Source: JALYOC01 sp036675345
GTDB lineage: Bacteria > Myxococcota > Myxococcia > Myxococcales > Myxococcaceae
Length of the DNA: 64,000 bases
Reading direction: 5' to 3'
Assembly: GCA_036675345.1 (NCBI GenBank)
Contig: JAKFFE010000032.1
Span: forward strand, 124,001 to 188,000
The position numbers were made by a program, and so were the translations under genes. Shown here piece after piece: positions 7,448 to 16,887 of this stretch. The notes under the pieces are model-generated. The model searched no databases and was not told the origin of the DNA. It saw only the letters and a program-made list of their open reading frames with translations. The number at the start of each line of letters is the position of its first letter. Within the stretch, counting starts at the first letter, position 1.

Positions 7448-7963
7448 CTAGAAGGCGAACCCCAGCCCGGCCCGGTAGATCAGCCGCAGGTCATAGCGAT
7501 CGGTGCGGATCTCCCCGTCCCCGGTGGAGAAGGTGTAGTCGCGGAAGTACTCCCCGCCCACCGAGCCGGTCAGCAGCACCAGGTCCCCGATCAGCAGGTT
7601 CAAGCCGGCCGAGGCGCCCACCCGGAAGCCGCCGGTCTTGGCCGCGATCCCGGTCCGCGCCGCGTCGAAGTACTCCACCCCCAGGTGCGGTCCGACGAAG
7701 AACCAGCGCGGCGCCGGCGCGAACGGATAGAAGCGCAGCCCCAGGTCCAGCCCGGCGCGGATCGGCTGGTTGTCCAGCGGGTTGGCCACCTGCCCGGCCA
7801 GGAACCAGCTGGTCGCACCGAAGGCGCGCTCGTACTCCAGCCCGAAGGTCCCCACCTCGCGGGAGATGGGCAGCAGGGTGATCACGTTCTGCGGGTCGGC
7901 GGCCTTGGCGGCGCTGCCTCCCAGCGCGGTGACGGCGGCGAGGATAAGGATGAGGCGGTTCAT
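7448..7963 (-). CDS. Putative outer-membrane beta-barrel protein
   Basis: This 171-aa protein starts at the ATG at 7963, with GGAGC about 6 nt upstream. A cleavable signal peptide (residues 1-20, ending AAKA-AD) is followed by alternating amphipathic strands rich in Gly and aromatic residues, ending in RAGLGFAF. A terminal Phe is typical of barrel proteins recognised by BAM. It resembles small DUF3575/OmpA-like barrels, and no enzymatic motif is present. It is followed 26 nt later by the esterase lipoprotein on the same strand, so the two may be co-transcribed. The specific role is unknown. Confidence 0.75.
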   Translation of the reverse strand: MNRLILILAAVTALGGSAAKAADPQNVITLLPISREVGTFGLEYERAFGATSWFLAGQVANPLDNQPIRAGLDLGLRFYPFAPAPRWFFVGPHLGVEYFDAARTGIAAKTGGFRVGASAGLNLLIGDLVLLTGSVGGEYFRDYTFSTGDGEIRTDRYDLRLIYRAGLGFAF

Positions 7964-8053
7964 TCGAAGCTCCGAAGTTGCCCGGCCCGGCTGTACGACT
8001 GTAGGTCGCCAGTCTGGCACCGAACGCCTTCCCCTGCCTGGGTCCCCACCACG

Positions 8054-9517
8054 ATGAGTCTCCGCCTCGATCAGCTCCGCCTGGAGAACACCTACGCCCA
8101 CCTCGGCGAGGCCTTCGGCACCCCGGTGCGCCCCACCCCGCTGCCCCAGCCCTACCCGGTGGCCTACAACCCGGACGTGGCCGAGCTGTTGGGGCTGGAA
8201 GCCCAGCCCCAGGATTCCGGGTGGGTGGAGCTGGTCTCCGGTCAGGTGCCGCACCCCACCGGTCAACCCTTCGCGATGGTCTACTCCGGGCATCAGTTCG
8301 GGGTGTACGTCCCCCGCCTGGGGGATGGGCGGGCGGTGCTGCTGGGCGAGGCCCGCGACGCCTCGGGGAACCTGTGGGATCTGCACCTCAAGGGCGCCGG
8401 TCCCACCCCCTACTCCCGCGGAGGGGACGGGCGGGCAGTGCTGCGCTCCAGCATCCGCGAGTACCTGGCCTGCGAGGCGCTGCACGCGCTGGGGATCCCC
8501 ACCACCCGCGCGCTGTGCCTGGTGGGCAGCGATCTGCCGGTGTACCGGGAGGAGGTGGAGACCGCGGCCAGTCTGGTCCGGGTGGCGTCCACCCACGTGC
8601 GCTTCGGCACCTTCGAGTACCTCTCCCACACCCAGCGGCTCCCGGAGCTGGCCCGGCTGGCGGACTACGTGATCCAGCGCTGCCTGCCGCACCTGACCGG
8701 GCTGCCGGACGAGGACCGTCACGCCGCGCTGTTCGAGGAGGCGGTGGCGCGCACCGCGGAGCTGATCGCCGGCTGGCAGGCGGTGGGCTTCTGCCACGGG
8801 GTGCTGAACACCGACAACCTGTCCATCCTCGGGCAGACCCTGGACTACGGCCCCTATGGGTTCGTGGACGGGTTCACGCCCGGCTTTGTCCCCAACCACT
8901 CCGATCACCGCGGCCGGTATGCGTTGGATCAGCAGCCCTCGATCGGACTGTGGAACCTGACCCGGCTGGGCGAGGCGCTGCTGCCGCTGGTCCCCGAACC
9001 GCGGCTGATCTCCTTGCTGGAGACCTACGCCCCCCGGGTGGAGGCCGCCTACCTGAAGCGGATGCGCGAGAAGCTGGGACTGATCACCGCGCAGCAGGAG
9101 GACTGGAGCCTGGTCCAGGACGGCCTGGGCGTGCTGGCGGAGCAGGAGGCGGACTACTCCCGCTTCTTCCGCGCCCTGGGAGGGCAAGCGCAAGCCGAGG
9201 CGCCGCTGCTGGCCGAGCTCTCGGACCCTCAGGCCCTGGGTCCCTGGCTGCAGCGCTACCGGGCGCGACTGGCCCAGGAACCGTTGGCGCCCGTCGAGCG
9301 GCAACGGCGGATGGACGCGGTGAATCCACGCTACGTGTTGCGGACCCACCTGGCGGAAGAGGCGATCCGCGCCGCCGCCGATGCCCGTGACTTCACGGTC
9401 CTGGCAAGGCTGCACCAGGTCCTGCGCCGCCCCTTCCAGGAGCAGCCCGGAGAGGAGCGCTACGCCGAGGCCCCTCCGGCCTCGGCGCGGCACCTGATGC
9501 TCAGCTGCTCCTCGTGA
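8054..9517 (+). CDS. selO: Protein adenylyltransferase SelO (YdiU family)
   Basis: This 487-aa pseudokinase-fold AMPylase transfers AMP from ATP to Ser/Thr/Tyr of target proteins and is tied to oxidative stress. Family motifs are KGAGPTPYSRGGDGRAVLRSS with SIREYL (nucleotide binding), HGVLNTDN and LDYGPYGFVD (Mg2+-binding Asp). It ends in SCSS, the Cys position corresponding to the selenocysteine of animal SelO and the Cys of bacterial YdiU, proposed to be regulated by disulfide formation. The start is the ATG at 8054 (MSLRLDQLRLENTY); the long upstream open frame lies antisense to the barrel gene and is not coding. It is monocistronic. Confidence 0.95.
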   Translation: MSLRLDQLRLENTYAHLGEAFGTPVRPTPLPQPYPVAYNPDVAELLGLEAQPQDSGWVELVSGQVPHPTGQPFAMVYSGHQFGVYVPRLGDGRAVLLGEARDASGNLWDLHLKGAGPTPYSRGGDGRAVLRSSIREYLACEALHALGIPTTRALCLVGSDLPVYREEVETAASLVRVASTHVRFGTFEYLSHTQRLPELARLADYVIQRCLPHLTGLPDEDRHAALFEEAVARTAELIAGWQAVGFCHGVLNTDNLSILGQTLDYGPYGFVDGFTPGFVPNHSDHRGRYALDQQPSIGLWNLTRLGEALLPLVPEPRLISLLETYAPRVEAAYLKRMREKLGLITAQQEDWSLVQDGLGVLAEQEADYSRFFRALGGQAQAEAPLLAELSDPQALGPWLQRYRARLAQEPLAPVERQRRMDAVNPRYVLRTHLAEEAIRAAADARDFTVLARLHQVLRRPFQEQPGEERYAEAPPASARHLMLSCSS

Positions 9518-9532
9518 GCCGCTTGTCCCGCC

Positions 9533-10978
9533 TCAGTAGGAGAACGGGAACCGCACCGGCTGCGGCTGCTGGTGCGGCGCGAACGTCCAGCCGGCGACCG
9601 CGCTGCGCACACACTCCCCCAGCGGAGAACCCTGGAGTCCGGCCGAGTCCACCCGCGCGCTCTCCACCGCGCCTCCGGGGGCGATCACCCAGCTGAGGAC
9701 CAGGATGCGACGCTCCGCGGAGGCCTCGGCGTGCGCGCTCACGCAGTCCGCGACCTGCTTCTTGTGGGTAACCACCACCTCCATCACCTCCGACTGGGAG
9801 AGGGTCTGCGGCAGCTGCGCCACCGGAGGCGGAATGAACACCGAAGGTTTGGACTGGCCCTCCGCGTCCTTGGAAGGCGAGGCGCCCGCGACCCCGAACT
9901 CACGTTCGAAGGCATCGTCCAGCTCCTGGGGGCTGGGCGGCGGAGTGGTGTCCACCTCGATGGTCGAACCCGCCGCCGCTTCCACCGGCGAGGTCCCCTC
10001 CTCCTCACCGAAGCTCATCGTCTGCACCTGCTCCTTGGCGGCCAGCGGCGCCTCCTTCACCGCGCGGGGAACGCGCCGCCGCGGCTCCACCGCGATCGGC
10101 GAGGTCTCTCCCACCGAAGGGGACGGCGGTGGCACCGGCAGCGACGGGGTCAGCTGGGCACGTCCCACCAGCTGGGTCCCGCCGACCACCGGGGAGGAAC
10201 TCCCCAGGCCATTCACCAACGCGAGGGCGGTGCTCTGCGCCCCGAGAGTCGAGACCGGGGTGCTTCCCTCAGCGATCGCAATCCCCGCCAGCGCGGCTCC
10301 CGGAGGCACCGCAGTCCCCGTCAGGTTGCTTCCCGGAGGCTGCGAGCCAGCCGTCGCCGGGGCGCTGGACCCCATCACGCCCTGGGCGTTGGCGATGGTG
10401 CCCGGGTTGTTTGCCCCTTCCGGTGGCCAGGTGGCCAGCGCGCCGACGGTCAGCCCTCCGGCGACCAGGGCGACCAACGCACCGATCGCCGCGCCGAAGA
10501 CGAAGGGCCGCTCGCGGGTCTGGGGCACCGCCGGGGGCGTCAGGTACTGACGCAGCTCCCAGGGGAGGTTGGCCAGCGCCTCCTGATCCAGGGACGCAGG
10601 TACCACCACGGTGGGCAGGCGCGGAGCCGCGATGGCGAAGCTCCCGCTGGAGTCCTCCTCGCGCCGGTTGCGCTGCAGCTCCTGGAAGTAGGCCTCCTCC
10701 GCCAGGGAGCGGATCCGCCCACCAATCACCGAGGCGTGGTGCCGCGCGGGCGGCGCGCCGATCCGGCTCGCCTCACGGCGCTGGGGAGCGCGGCGTCCGC
10801 TGGGCTCGGTGTCTCCATCGGACCCGGACTCGTCCTGCTCCTCGGTCCCGGCGTCGGCGGTCAGTCTCCCCAGCGCGGCGTCCAGATCCCGCTCCAGCTC
10901 ACCGGTGTCCCCCAGCAACACCGCCAGTGGCGTCCTCCCGCTCTCCGTCAACGCTCCCGAGCCATCGCCTCGTCCCAC
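9533..10978 (-). CDS. AgmX/PglI C-terminal-domain (TonB-like) membrane protein
   Basis: The start chosen is the GTG at 10978, preceded by AAGGGGG; the frame extends to 11107 with an implausible N-terminus. This 481-aa protein has an N-terminal cytosolic region and one membrane helix at about residues 160-185 (FVFGAAIGALVALVAGG). A long Pro/Ser/Ala-rich periplasmic linker follows. The C-terminal domain (about 385-481) contains VADCV, LVLSWVIAPGGAVESARVD and GECVRSAVAGWTFAP, ending PVRFPFSY. The paired Cys and the beta-rich pattern fit the AgmX/PglI C-terminal family, a TonB-like energy-transducing or gliding/envelope domain common in myxobacteria. It converges on selO with 15 nt between the stops. 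The role is not specifically known. Confidence 0.75.
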   Translation of the reverse strand: MGRGDGSGALTESGRTPLAVLLGDTGELERDLDAALGRLTADAGTEEQDESGSDGDTEPSGRRAPQRREASRIGAPPARHHASVIGGRIRSLAEEAYFQELQRNRREEDSSGSFAIAAPRLPTVVVPASLDQEALANLPWELRQYLTPPAVPQTRERPFVFGAAIGALVALVAGGLTVGALATWPPEGANNPGTIANAQGVMGSSAPATAGSQPPGSNLTGTAVPPGAALAGIAIAEGSTPVSTLGAQSTALALVNGLGSSSPVVGGTQLVGRAQLTPSLPVPPPSPSVGETSPIAVEPRRRVPRAVKEAPLAAKEQVQTMSFGEEEGTSPVEAAAGSTIEVDTTPPPSPQELDDAFEREFGVAGASPSKDAEGQSKPSVFIPPPVAQLPQTLSQSEVMEVVVTHKKQVADCVSAHAEASAERRILVLSWVIAPGGAVESARVDSAGLQGSPLGECVRSAVAGWTFAPHQQPQPVRFPFSY

Positions 10979-11173
10979 TTGGACCCCCTTGGTCAGCCTT
11001 CCCGCCGACGCCCAAGCTGGGAGGCCCCTGACCCGTTCGCCACCCAGACTGCGGTCCATCTGTTGTGCGCAGGGTGTCGGTGCGCAGGCGCGGCCACCTT
11101 CTCCCACTGCACCGGGGATCAGCGGACAGGTCGCGGACTACCGCCGGGCGCAGGTCCATGTTGTTCTCCCGGC

Positions 11174-11674
11174 ATGTCGCTCGCGGCGCCGGACACCCGG
11201 GAGTTCCTTCGCAACATCCCCATCTTCGGGGGCCTCGAAGATCCCAAGCTGGAGTCGGTGATCGGCCTGCTGGAGGAGAAGGAGTTCGCCGAGGGGAGCG
11301 TGGTGGTCGGGCAGGGAGACACCTCCCGCAACATGTACGTGGTCGCCGAGGGGGAGATGGTGATCCGCCGCGCCGGTCCCTCCGGGCACCTGCGCAAGGT
11401 GGTGCGCCTGAAGCGAGGCGAGTTCTTCGGCGAGACGACCCTGATCGAGATCCATCCCTCGGACGCCTCGATCATCGCCGACCGCCCTGCCCGGCTGTAT
11501 TCGCTGACCAACCGCGGGCTGTACTCGCTGTACCAGCGCGACCCCAGCGCCTACCTGATCGTGGTGATGAACATCGCCCGCGAGCTCTCCCGCCGGCTGC
11601 GCAAGGCGGAGAACCGGATCTGCGAGCTGGCCGAGCAGACCGAAGAGGACGACCGCACCCAGATCGGGCGCTGA
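11174..11674 (+). CDS. Cyclic-nucleotide-binding domain protein without DNA-binding domain
   Basis: This 166-aa protein starts MSLAAPDTREFLRN. The CNB domain spans about residues 12-125: LEDPKLESVIGLLEE, GSVVVGQGDTSRNMYVVAEGEMVI, GEFFGETTLIE (the phosphate-binding cassette) and ASIIADRPARLYSL. The cassette reads FGETTL rather than the classical GELAL..RAA, so cyclic-nucleotide affinity is uncertain. No helix-turn-helix follows; the C-terminus is an Arg/Glu-rich helix. It is likely a protein-interaction effector of cyclic-nucleotide signalling. It is transcribed divergently from the AgmX-like gene. A second protein of this kind lies at 35229-35702. Confidence 0.88.
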   Translation: MSLAAPDTREFLRNIPIFGGLEDPKLESVIGLLEEKEFAEGSVVVGQGDTSRNMYVVAEGEMVIRRAGPSGHLRKVVRLKRGEFFGETTLIEIHPSDASIIADRPARLYSLTNRGLYSLYQRDPSAYLIVVMNIARELSRRLRKAENRICELAEQTEEDDRTQIGR

Positions 11675-11735
11675 GGCCTGCACCGCATCGCGGACTCCCC
11701 GGCACCTCGCGGCCGGGGACCCGCAGCCTCTGCGG

Positions 11736-14700
11736 CTACTCGAGGACGGCGTTGCGGACGGTGTTCATCTCGTCCGCCTCGATCGTGATCTCCTTCACGA
11801 ACTTCAACTTGCCCGACTTGAGCACCAGCATGTTCGAGCCGGCGGGCAGGGTCAGTGCGCTGCCGAAGGCCACCGGGGTCTTGCGACCGGTGGACTTACC
11901 GTTGATGAAGATCTCCGCGCCCATCGGAGAGCTGGTGATCGCCAGCTGGCCGGTCCGCCGCCGTGCGGTGCGGGTCTGACGGATCTCGGCGGCGGGTGCC
12001 TCCTGAACGACGGGCTTGGTGGCGCTGGCCACCCGCGTGACCGGAGCGACGGGCTCGGGCTTCGCCTCCACCACCGGCGCCTCGTCCACCGGCTCCTGGA
12101 CGGGCGCCTTCTCCTCGACCTGCTCCGCGGCCTGTGGGGCCGGCGCCACCTGCGGGGCCTCCGCCACCTGGGGCTGGGGTGCCTCGGGCGCTGCCTCCAC
12201 CACCGGCGGCGCGGCGGTCTCCGACACCAGCGCCACCTGGGTGATGTTCTGCGAGTCGGTGGTCTTCAGCTTCGCCCGGTGGGTCTTGAACCCGGGGGCA
12301 GAGACCACCAGCTCGTGCTCCCCGGCCTCCAGCCCGGTGAGCACCTCCCCACTCTTGAGCTCCCGGCCATCGACCGTGATCCGGGCAGAGGCGGGCTCGG
12401 CACGGACCATCAACGCGCCAGCGGGGTCGCCGCCCAGCGACAGCACCAGCCCGACCACCACCAGCACCAGGGCGGTGGCTGCACCCCCCAGGGCGATCAG
12501 CTTGGTGCGCTGGGACATCGGCGCGGCAGCCGGTGCCCGCCGGGGTGACCGCTCCGGGCGGGTCTGCTCCTCCCGATCGTCGACTTCCTCGTCCTGCAGC
12601 CCGTCGGGGGCCTCGGAGACACCGGTGTCCCCCCGGCCCTCGCCGGGCTCGTCCTCGTCAGCGGAACCCTCCGCGTCGGTCCCCTCTCCCTCCTCCTCGT
12701 CCAGCTCAGAGGGGGCGCGGGTGGCCGCGGTCCGATCGTGTCCGGCGTAGCCCTCCTCATCTTCCTCTCGATCCAGTGAGGGAGCGGCGATCGCGGCGGT
12801 GCGATCGTCGTTGTCATCCTCCTCCCGATCCAGGGAGGGCGCGGCGATCGCGGCGGTGCGATCGTCGTTGTCGTCCTCCTCCGGATGGGTGGCCAGCAGG
12901 TCGGAGGGAGCCGGGGTGGCGGCGGTGCGATCCTGCCCCTGGTAGCCCTGGGGCTCCTCTTCCGGGGCAGCGCTCCACAGCGGGGACTCGATGGCGGCGG
13001 TCCGTTCGGCGCTCCCCTCCTCCTCGTCGTCGTCCGAGAGGGCCGGAACTTCGCCGGTGCGCTCCTGGACGGAGCCGCCCAGCAACGAATCATCGGCCTG
13101 GAACTCCATCGGCCCGGAGGTCAGGGCCTCCTGGTCGTCTGGCGGCGCCAGCGACTCCGGCGCCTCCAGTCGATCCACCTCGCCGGTCTGCGCGACCGCG
13201 TCGTCGCCCAGCGCCGCGCCGCCCATCAAAGCGTCCAGCTCGTCGGCGGTGCTGGAGGGGGCCGGGTTCTCCAGCCGGGTGGCCGCGCCGGTGCTGGGCG
13301 GCGCTTCGGTGTCTCCCAGCGCCAGGGACCCTGCCTTCAGAGCCGGATCCAGCGCGTCCAGCTCAGAGGTGGCGGTCGACGCGCGGCCGGCGTCGGCCAG
13401 CGAGGGGGCCGCTGCCCGCTCCAGGTCTGCGGCCTGCAAGGGAGAGGTCTGCTCCGGATCGGACAACCCCACGTCCGACGGGGTGGGCGTGGCCTCGTCC
13501 GCGTCCTCCAGCCGGGCCGAACCCACGATCACCGAGGGCTGCTGGGCGGCCAGGGCGGCACGACGCCGGTTGGACTCCTCTGCCAGCGAGGAGACCCGCT
13601 TCCGCTCCGGGGGCGCGGTGGGGGCCGGACCGATCACGGTCTCGCCCTTGCCCTCCATCGAAGGCCAGGGCGGCGGGGCCTCGTCCTCCTCCTCCTCGGG
13701 CGGCTTGGCCACCGGGGTGGTCTCCGGCGGCTCCTCGCCGAAGCTGTAGCTCTCCACCCCCTGGGTGCGGGGCTCGTCGTCGGCGAACTCCGGGGGCTGC
13801 GCGAAGGCGCCGGTGTCCTGGGGCAGATCGTGCACCCCGGTGTCAGGCGCGGAGTCATAGGCCTGATCCAGGCCCAGGCCGGCGTCCACCACCACGCTGG
13901 GGGGCGCGTCGATCGGTGGCGGGTTGCGGCGGGCCGCGGGCTTGTTGCGGGACTCGGGGGCGGCGCCGATCACGGTGGGGCCGTGGACCGCCTTGTCCCC
14001 GATCACCACCTTGCCCTTGGGGGGATGCTGGGTCTTGACGTTGGTGGGCTGCTCCGCCACCGCGCGGGCCTGGGTGTCCCCCCGGGGTTCCGGCTTGTCC
14101 CTCAGGTGGGAGGCATCCACGATCTGGGTGCGCTCCGGAGCCGGCGGCGCCTCCAGTTCCTCCGACGCGGCGCTGGGCTTTCTGGCCAGCTCCACGCTGG
14201 GAGGACGCGCGCGGGGAACCGCGGGGTCCGACGGCTTGCGGGCCGGAGCTCCCCCGGCGGGGGTTCCCCGGGAGGGGGTCAGCCTGGGAGCAGGCGCGGT
14301 GACCACCGGGATCTGCCGCGAGCTGCGCCGCCGCGGGGAGACCGCGACGTTCGAGTCCTCCAGATCATCGGGGCGCTCGACCGAGGCGAAGCGTTCCATC
14401 CGCTCCGCCTCCCGCTGCAGGTCGTCGGCGAACGCCTCGTGCATGAAGTGGGAGAGCTGCTTGCCGGAGTAGATGGTCCCTTCGCTGATCAGGAAGCGGT
14501 TGAGGTCCTCCTGCAGCTCGCTGCACCACTGGTAGCGATCGTGCTGATCCTTGGCCAGGGCCTTGAGGATCACCTTCTCCAGCGCCTTGGGGATCTCCGG
14601 GTTCATCTCCCGCGGGGAGAGGATGTCCGCGGTCCGGACCTTCTCCACCACCGAGAAGTCGGACTCGCCCACGAACAGCCGGTCGCCGGTGAGCAACTCG

Positions 14701-15344
14701 TAGAGGATCACCCCCACCGCGAACAGGTCGCTGCGCCGATCGATCGGCTTGCCCAGGGCCTGCTCCGGGCTCATGTACCCGAACTTGCCCTTGAGGATCC
14801 CGACCTGGGTCTGCTGGGTCCGGTTCGCCGCCTTGGCGATCCCGAAGTCGATGATCTTCACCTCGCCATCGAACGAGACCAGCACGTTCTGGGGAGAGAC
14901 GTCGCGGTGGACGATGTTCAGGTCCTGGCCGCGCCCGTCCTTGGCCCGGTGGGCGTAGTCCAGCCCCTCGCAGACCCGGGAGATGATGTACGCGGCCATC
15001 GGCACCGGCATCGCCTGGCGCTCCCGGCGGTACAGCTCGGCGATCGCGCGCAGGTCCAGGCCCTGCACGTGTTCCATCGCGATGTAGTACGCGTCGTCGT
15101 ACTTACCGAGTTCGTGGATGTGCACGACGTTGGCGTGGTTCAGCTGGGAGCTGATCCGCGCCTCGTCGATGAACATCGTGATGAACTCAAGGTCCTCCGC
15201 CATGCTGGGGAGGATCTTCTTGATGGCGAGCATTCGCTCGAAGCCCTCAACGCCGAAGGCCTTGGCGATGAAAATCTCCGCCATGCCGCCAACGCTGATT
15301 CGCTCGAGGAGGAGATACTTCCCGAAGACTTGGGGAGACTTCAT
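11736..15344 (-). CDS. Ser/Thr protein kinase with repeat-rich linker, membrane helix and two PEGA domains
   Basis: This 1202-aa protein has an N-terminal Hanks-type kinase domain (about 8-280). It shows a glycine loop ISVGGMAE, ATP-binding K42 (LAIKKI), HRDVSPQN as catalytic loop, IIDFGIAK as the DFG motif and GYMSPEQALG as the activation/P+1 segment. A disordered acidic linker of about 650 residues follows, rich in TAA/APS motifs. A membrane helix lies near residues 946-968 (LIALGGAATALVLVVVGLVL). PEGA1 is at about 970-1035 and PEGA2 at about 1135-1202 (SSPMGAEIFINGKSTGRKTP). PEGA domains bind surface or cell-wall ligands, so this is a transmembrane sensor kinase of the myxobacterial type. 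The linker holds tandem repeats (see 12764-12877). Confidence 0.93.
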   Translation of the reverse strand: MKSPQVFGKYLLLERISVGGMAEIFIAKAFGVEGFERMLAIKKILPSMAEDLEFITMFIDEARISSQLNHANVVHIHELGKYDDAYYIAMEHVQGLDLRAIAELYRRERQAMPVPMAAYIISRVCEGLDYAHRAKDGRGQDLNIVHRDVSPQNVLVSFDGEVKIIDFGIAKAANRTQQTQVGILKGKFGYMSPEQALGKPIDRRSDLFAVGVILYELLTGDRLFVGESDFSVVEKVRTADILSPREMNPEIPKALEKVILKALAKDQHDRYQWCSELQEDLNRFLISEGTIYSGKQLSHFMHEAFADDLQREAERMERFASVERPDDLEDSNVAVSPRRRSSRQIPVVTAPAPRLTPSRGTPAGGAPARKPSDPAVPRARPPSVELARKPSAASEELEAPPAPERTQIVDASHLRDKPEPRGDTQARAVAEQPTNVKTQHPPKGKVVIGDKAVHGPTVIGAAPESRNKPAARRNPPPIDAPPSVVVDAGLGLDQAYDSAPDTGVHDLPQDTGAFAQPPEFADDEPRTQGVESYSFGEEPPETTPVAKPPEEEEDEAPPPWPSMEGKGETVIGPAPTAPPERKRVSSLAEESNRRRAALAAQQPSVIVGSARLEDADEATPTPSDVGLSDPEQTSPLQAADLERAAAPSLADAGRASTATSELDALDPALKAGSLALGDTEAPPSTGAATRLENPAPSSTADELDALMGGAALGDDAVAQTGEVDRLEAPESLAPPDDQEALTSGPMEFQADDSLLGGSVQERTGEVPALSDDDEEEGSAERTAAIESPLWSAAPEEEPQGYQGQDRTAATPAPSDLLATHPEEDDNDDRTAAIAAPSLDREEDDNDDRTAAIAAPSLDREEDEEGYAGHDRTAATRAPSELDEEEGEGTDAEGSADEDEPGEGRGDTGVSEAPDGLQDEEVDDREEQTRPERSPRRAPAAAPMSQRTKLIALGGAATALVLVVVGLVLSLGGDPAGALMVRAEPASARITVDGRELKSGEVLTGLEAGEHELVVSAPGFKTHRAKLKTTDSQNITQVALVSETAAPPVVEAAPEAPQPQVAEAPQVAPAPQAAEQVEEKAPVQEPVDEAPVVEAKPEPVAPVTRVASATKPVVQEAPAAEIRQTRTARRRTGQLAITSSPMGAEIFINGKSTGRKTPVAFGSALTLPAGSNMLVLKSGKLKFVKEITIEADEMNTVRNAVLE
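12764..12877 (-). repeat. 57-bp tandem repeat inside kinase linker
   Basis: Two consecutive 57-nt units, offset by exactly 57 nt at the shared CGATCC positions 12769 and 12826, encode the 19-residue unit DDNDDRTAAIAAPSLDREE twice. Looser copies of the DRTAA(I/T)xAPS core lie on both sides, so about five copies of the short motif occur in the linker. Confidence 0.85.
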
Positions 15345-15368
15345 CGGAGGCTGGGAGCCTAGTCCAAC

Positions 15369-15398
15369 ACGGCGGCCGAGTCTCCCTCCGGCCGCCGT
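15369..15398 (-). terminator. Hairpin between M48 protease and kinase genes
   Basis: ACGGCGGCCG (15369-15378) and CGGCCGCCGT (15389-15398) form a perfect 10-bp GC stem with a 10-nt loop, downstream of the minus-strand M48 gene and 25 nt upstream of the kinase start. No T-run follows, so termination may be partial. Confidence 0.5.
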
Positions 15399-15422
15399 CG
15401 AAAACGCATGTCGGTTGCTTGC

Positions 15423-16862
15423 CTACTTGGCAAGCCCACCCACGACCTGCTTGGCCAGCTGACCGGAGGTGAAGGACCCGCCGGCGTCCAGCCCGTTGAT
15501 GATCGCCACCTCCTCCACCTTCACCGTGGAGGGGAACTGCTGGTGGAACTCGGCGACTGTCATCGCCCGGGGGACGGTGACGATCTTCACCTTGGCCGGC
15601 TGGACGTTCAGCGCCGCCGGATCGGTAAGGGTGGTGAAGCTGCCCAGGGTGTTCTGGAAGGTGCCCGCGTAGGTGCCCAGGTTCCCGGCCTTGGTGTAGG
15701 CCAGCAGCTGCATGGTGTTGCCGGCGTGGGTGAAGAAGGTGATCACGCCCTCGATCACCCCCTGCTCCGACTGGGCCTGGAAGGTGGAGGACGCGGCCGG
15801 CTGACCGTTCACGGTCGGCGAGCTGGCCTGCCCGGCCTGGACCCCCTTCTGGGCCAGGAACTTGGCCAAGGTGGCCTGGGGGCTCTCCTTGCCGCCGGCG
15901 CCGAGGACGATCATCCCGTCCTCGGCGGGGCTGACCGCGGCCACCGCGGCGGCGGTGTTCTGGGTCTTCCACCCGTTGGGGAAGCTCAGCTGGAACTTGA
16001 GCCCCGGGTGCAGGAACAGGCTGTCCTTGAAGTAGCCCTGGCGGGGGTCCTCGCCGAACACCATCCCGTCAATCATCTTCAGGTAGCCGTCCCGGTTGAG
16101 GTTGGCGTTGACCACGCTGACGTTGGCCTTCTGCATCCGCTGCTGGTTGGCCGCCACCCGGTTCTCCGGGTTGGGGTGGGTGGACAGCCACTCCGGCATC
16201 GCGCCCGCCCCCGCCTGGGTGCTGACCCGGTTCAGGGTGGTGAACATCGAGCTGAGCGCGCGCACGTCGTAGTTGTTGGCCACGTTGTACTTGAAGGCCA
16301 GCTCGTCCGACTCCCGCTCCGCGTCGCGGCCGTGGCTCATCAACAAAAGCTGCATCCCCGCGCCCGCCGCCTGCCCCAGCGCGCCCTGCAGCGCGGGGAC
16401 GAACACCGACCCCAGCCCCAGCCCCAGCTGGGCCAGCTGCGCCTGGGACATCTGCGCCACCGAGTGCCGGGCGGTGACGTGGCCGATCTCGTGGCCCACC
16501 ACGCCCGCCAGCTCCGCCTCCGAGTTCATGTGGGTCATGATCCCGCGGGTGATGAAGATCGGACCGCCGGGCAGCGCGAAGGCGTTGACGGTGGGGTCGT
16601 CCACCACGTGGAACTGCCAGGGGACCTCCGGGCGCTCGGAGTCCGCGGCCAGCTTCTTGCCGATCCCCGCCACGTAGTCCTGGATCTTCTGGTCCGGGTA
16701 GGGAGCCATCTGCTGGAGGATCTGCTGGGCGTACTCCTTGCCCATCGCCACCTCCTGCTCCTCCGAGATCAGCACGAACTGGTTCCGGCCAGTGACCGGG
16801 TTCTTGGCGCACGCCATTGCCAATGTCAGCAACGCGGCGGTCCACAGTGCCTTCTTCATCAT
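15423..16862 (-). CDS. M48-family (BepA/HtpX-like) zinc metalloprotease lipoprotein
   Basis: This 479-aa protein starts at tandem Met codons with an AGGAGG Shine-Dalgarno. The signal ends TLAMAC (lipobox). The M48 domain spans about residues 25-245 with zinc motif HEIGH (GVVGHEIGHVTARHS) and downstream Glu in RDAERESDELAF, the third ligand. STHPNPENRV is also conserved. The C-terminal half is a separate domain of unknown type (about 270-479). Family members act in periplasmic outer-membrane quality control (BepA/YfgC, LoiP). It is preceded by a hairpin in its leader (16888-16914) and is probably transcribed alone. Confidence 0.92.
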   Translation of the reverse strand: MMKKALWTAALLTLAMACAKNPVTGRNQFVLISEEQEVAMGKEYAQQILQQMAPYPDQKIQDYVAGIGKKLAADSERPEVPWQFHVVDDPTVNAFALPGGPIFITRGIMTHMNSEAELAGVVGHEIGHVTARHSVAQMSQAQLAQLGLGLGSVFVPALQGALGQAAGAGMQLLLMSHGRDAERESDELAFKYNVANNYDVRALSSMFTTLNRVSTQAGAGAMPEWLSTHPNPENRVAANQQRMQKANVSVVNANLNRDGYLKMIDGMVFGEDPRQGYFKDSLFLHPGLKFQLSFPNGWKTQNTAAAVAAVSPAEDGMIVLGAGGKESPQATLAKFLAQKGVQAGQASSPTVNGQPAASSTFQAQSEQGVIEGVITFFTHAGNTMQLLAYTKAGNLGTYAGTFQNTLGSFTTLTDPAALNVQPAKVKIVTVPRAMTVAEFHQQFPSTVKVEEVAIINGLDAGGSFTSGQLAKQVVGGLAK

Positions 16863-16887
16863 CGTTCCTCCTGAGGCGGCCCCTAAG

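Noticed and set aside
5817..7451. 544-codon plus-strand open frame over the esterase gene
   Set aside because: Antisense to a complete catalytic alpha/beta hydrolase with intact motifs; composition is Arg/Gly/Pro-rich.
10979..11107. N-terminal extension of the AgmX-like gene to 11107
   Set aside because: The extra 43 residues have no plausible signal or domain and the GTG at 10978 has the AAGGGGG Shine-Dalgarno.
12885..15362. 825-codon open frame on the plus strand opposite the PEGA kinase
   Set aside because: Lies entirely antisense to a kinase with clear motifs; its product is Gly/Arg/His-rich with no domain, the usual artefact of high GC codon bias.
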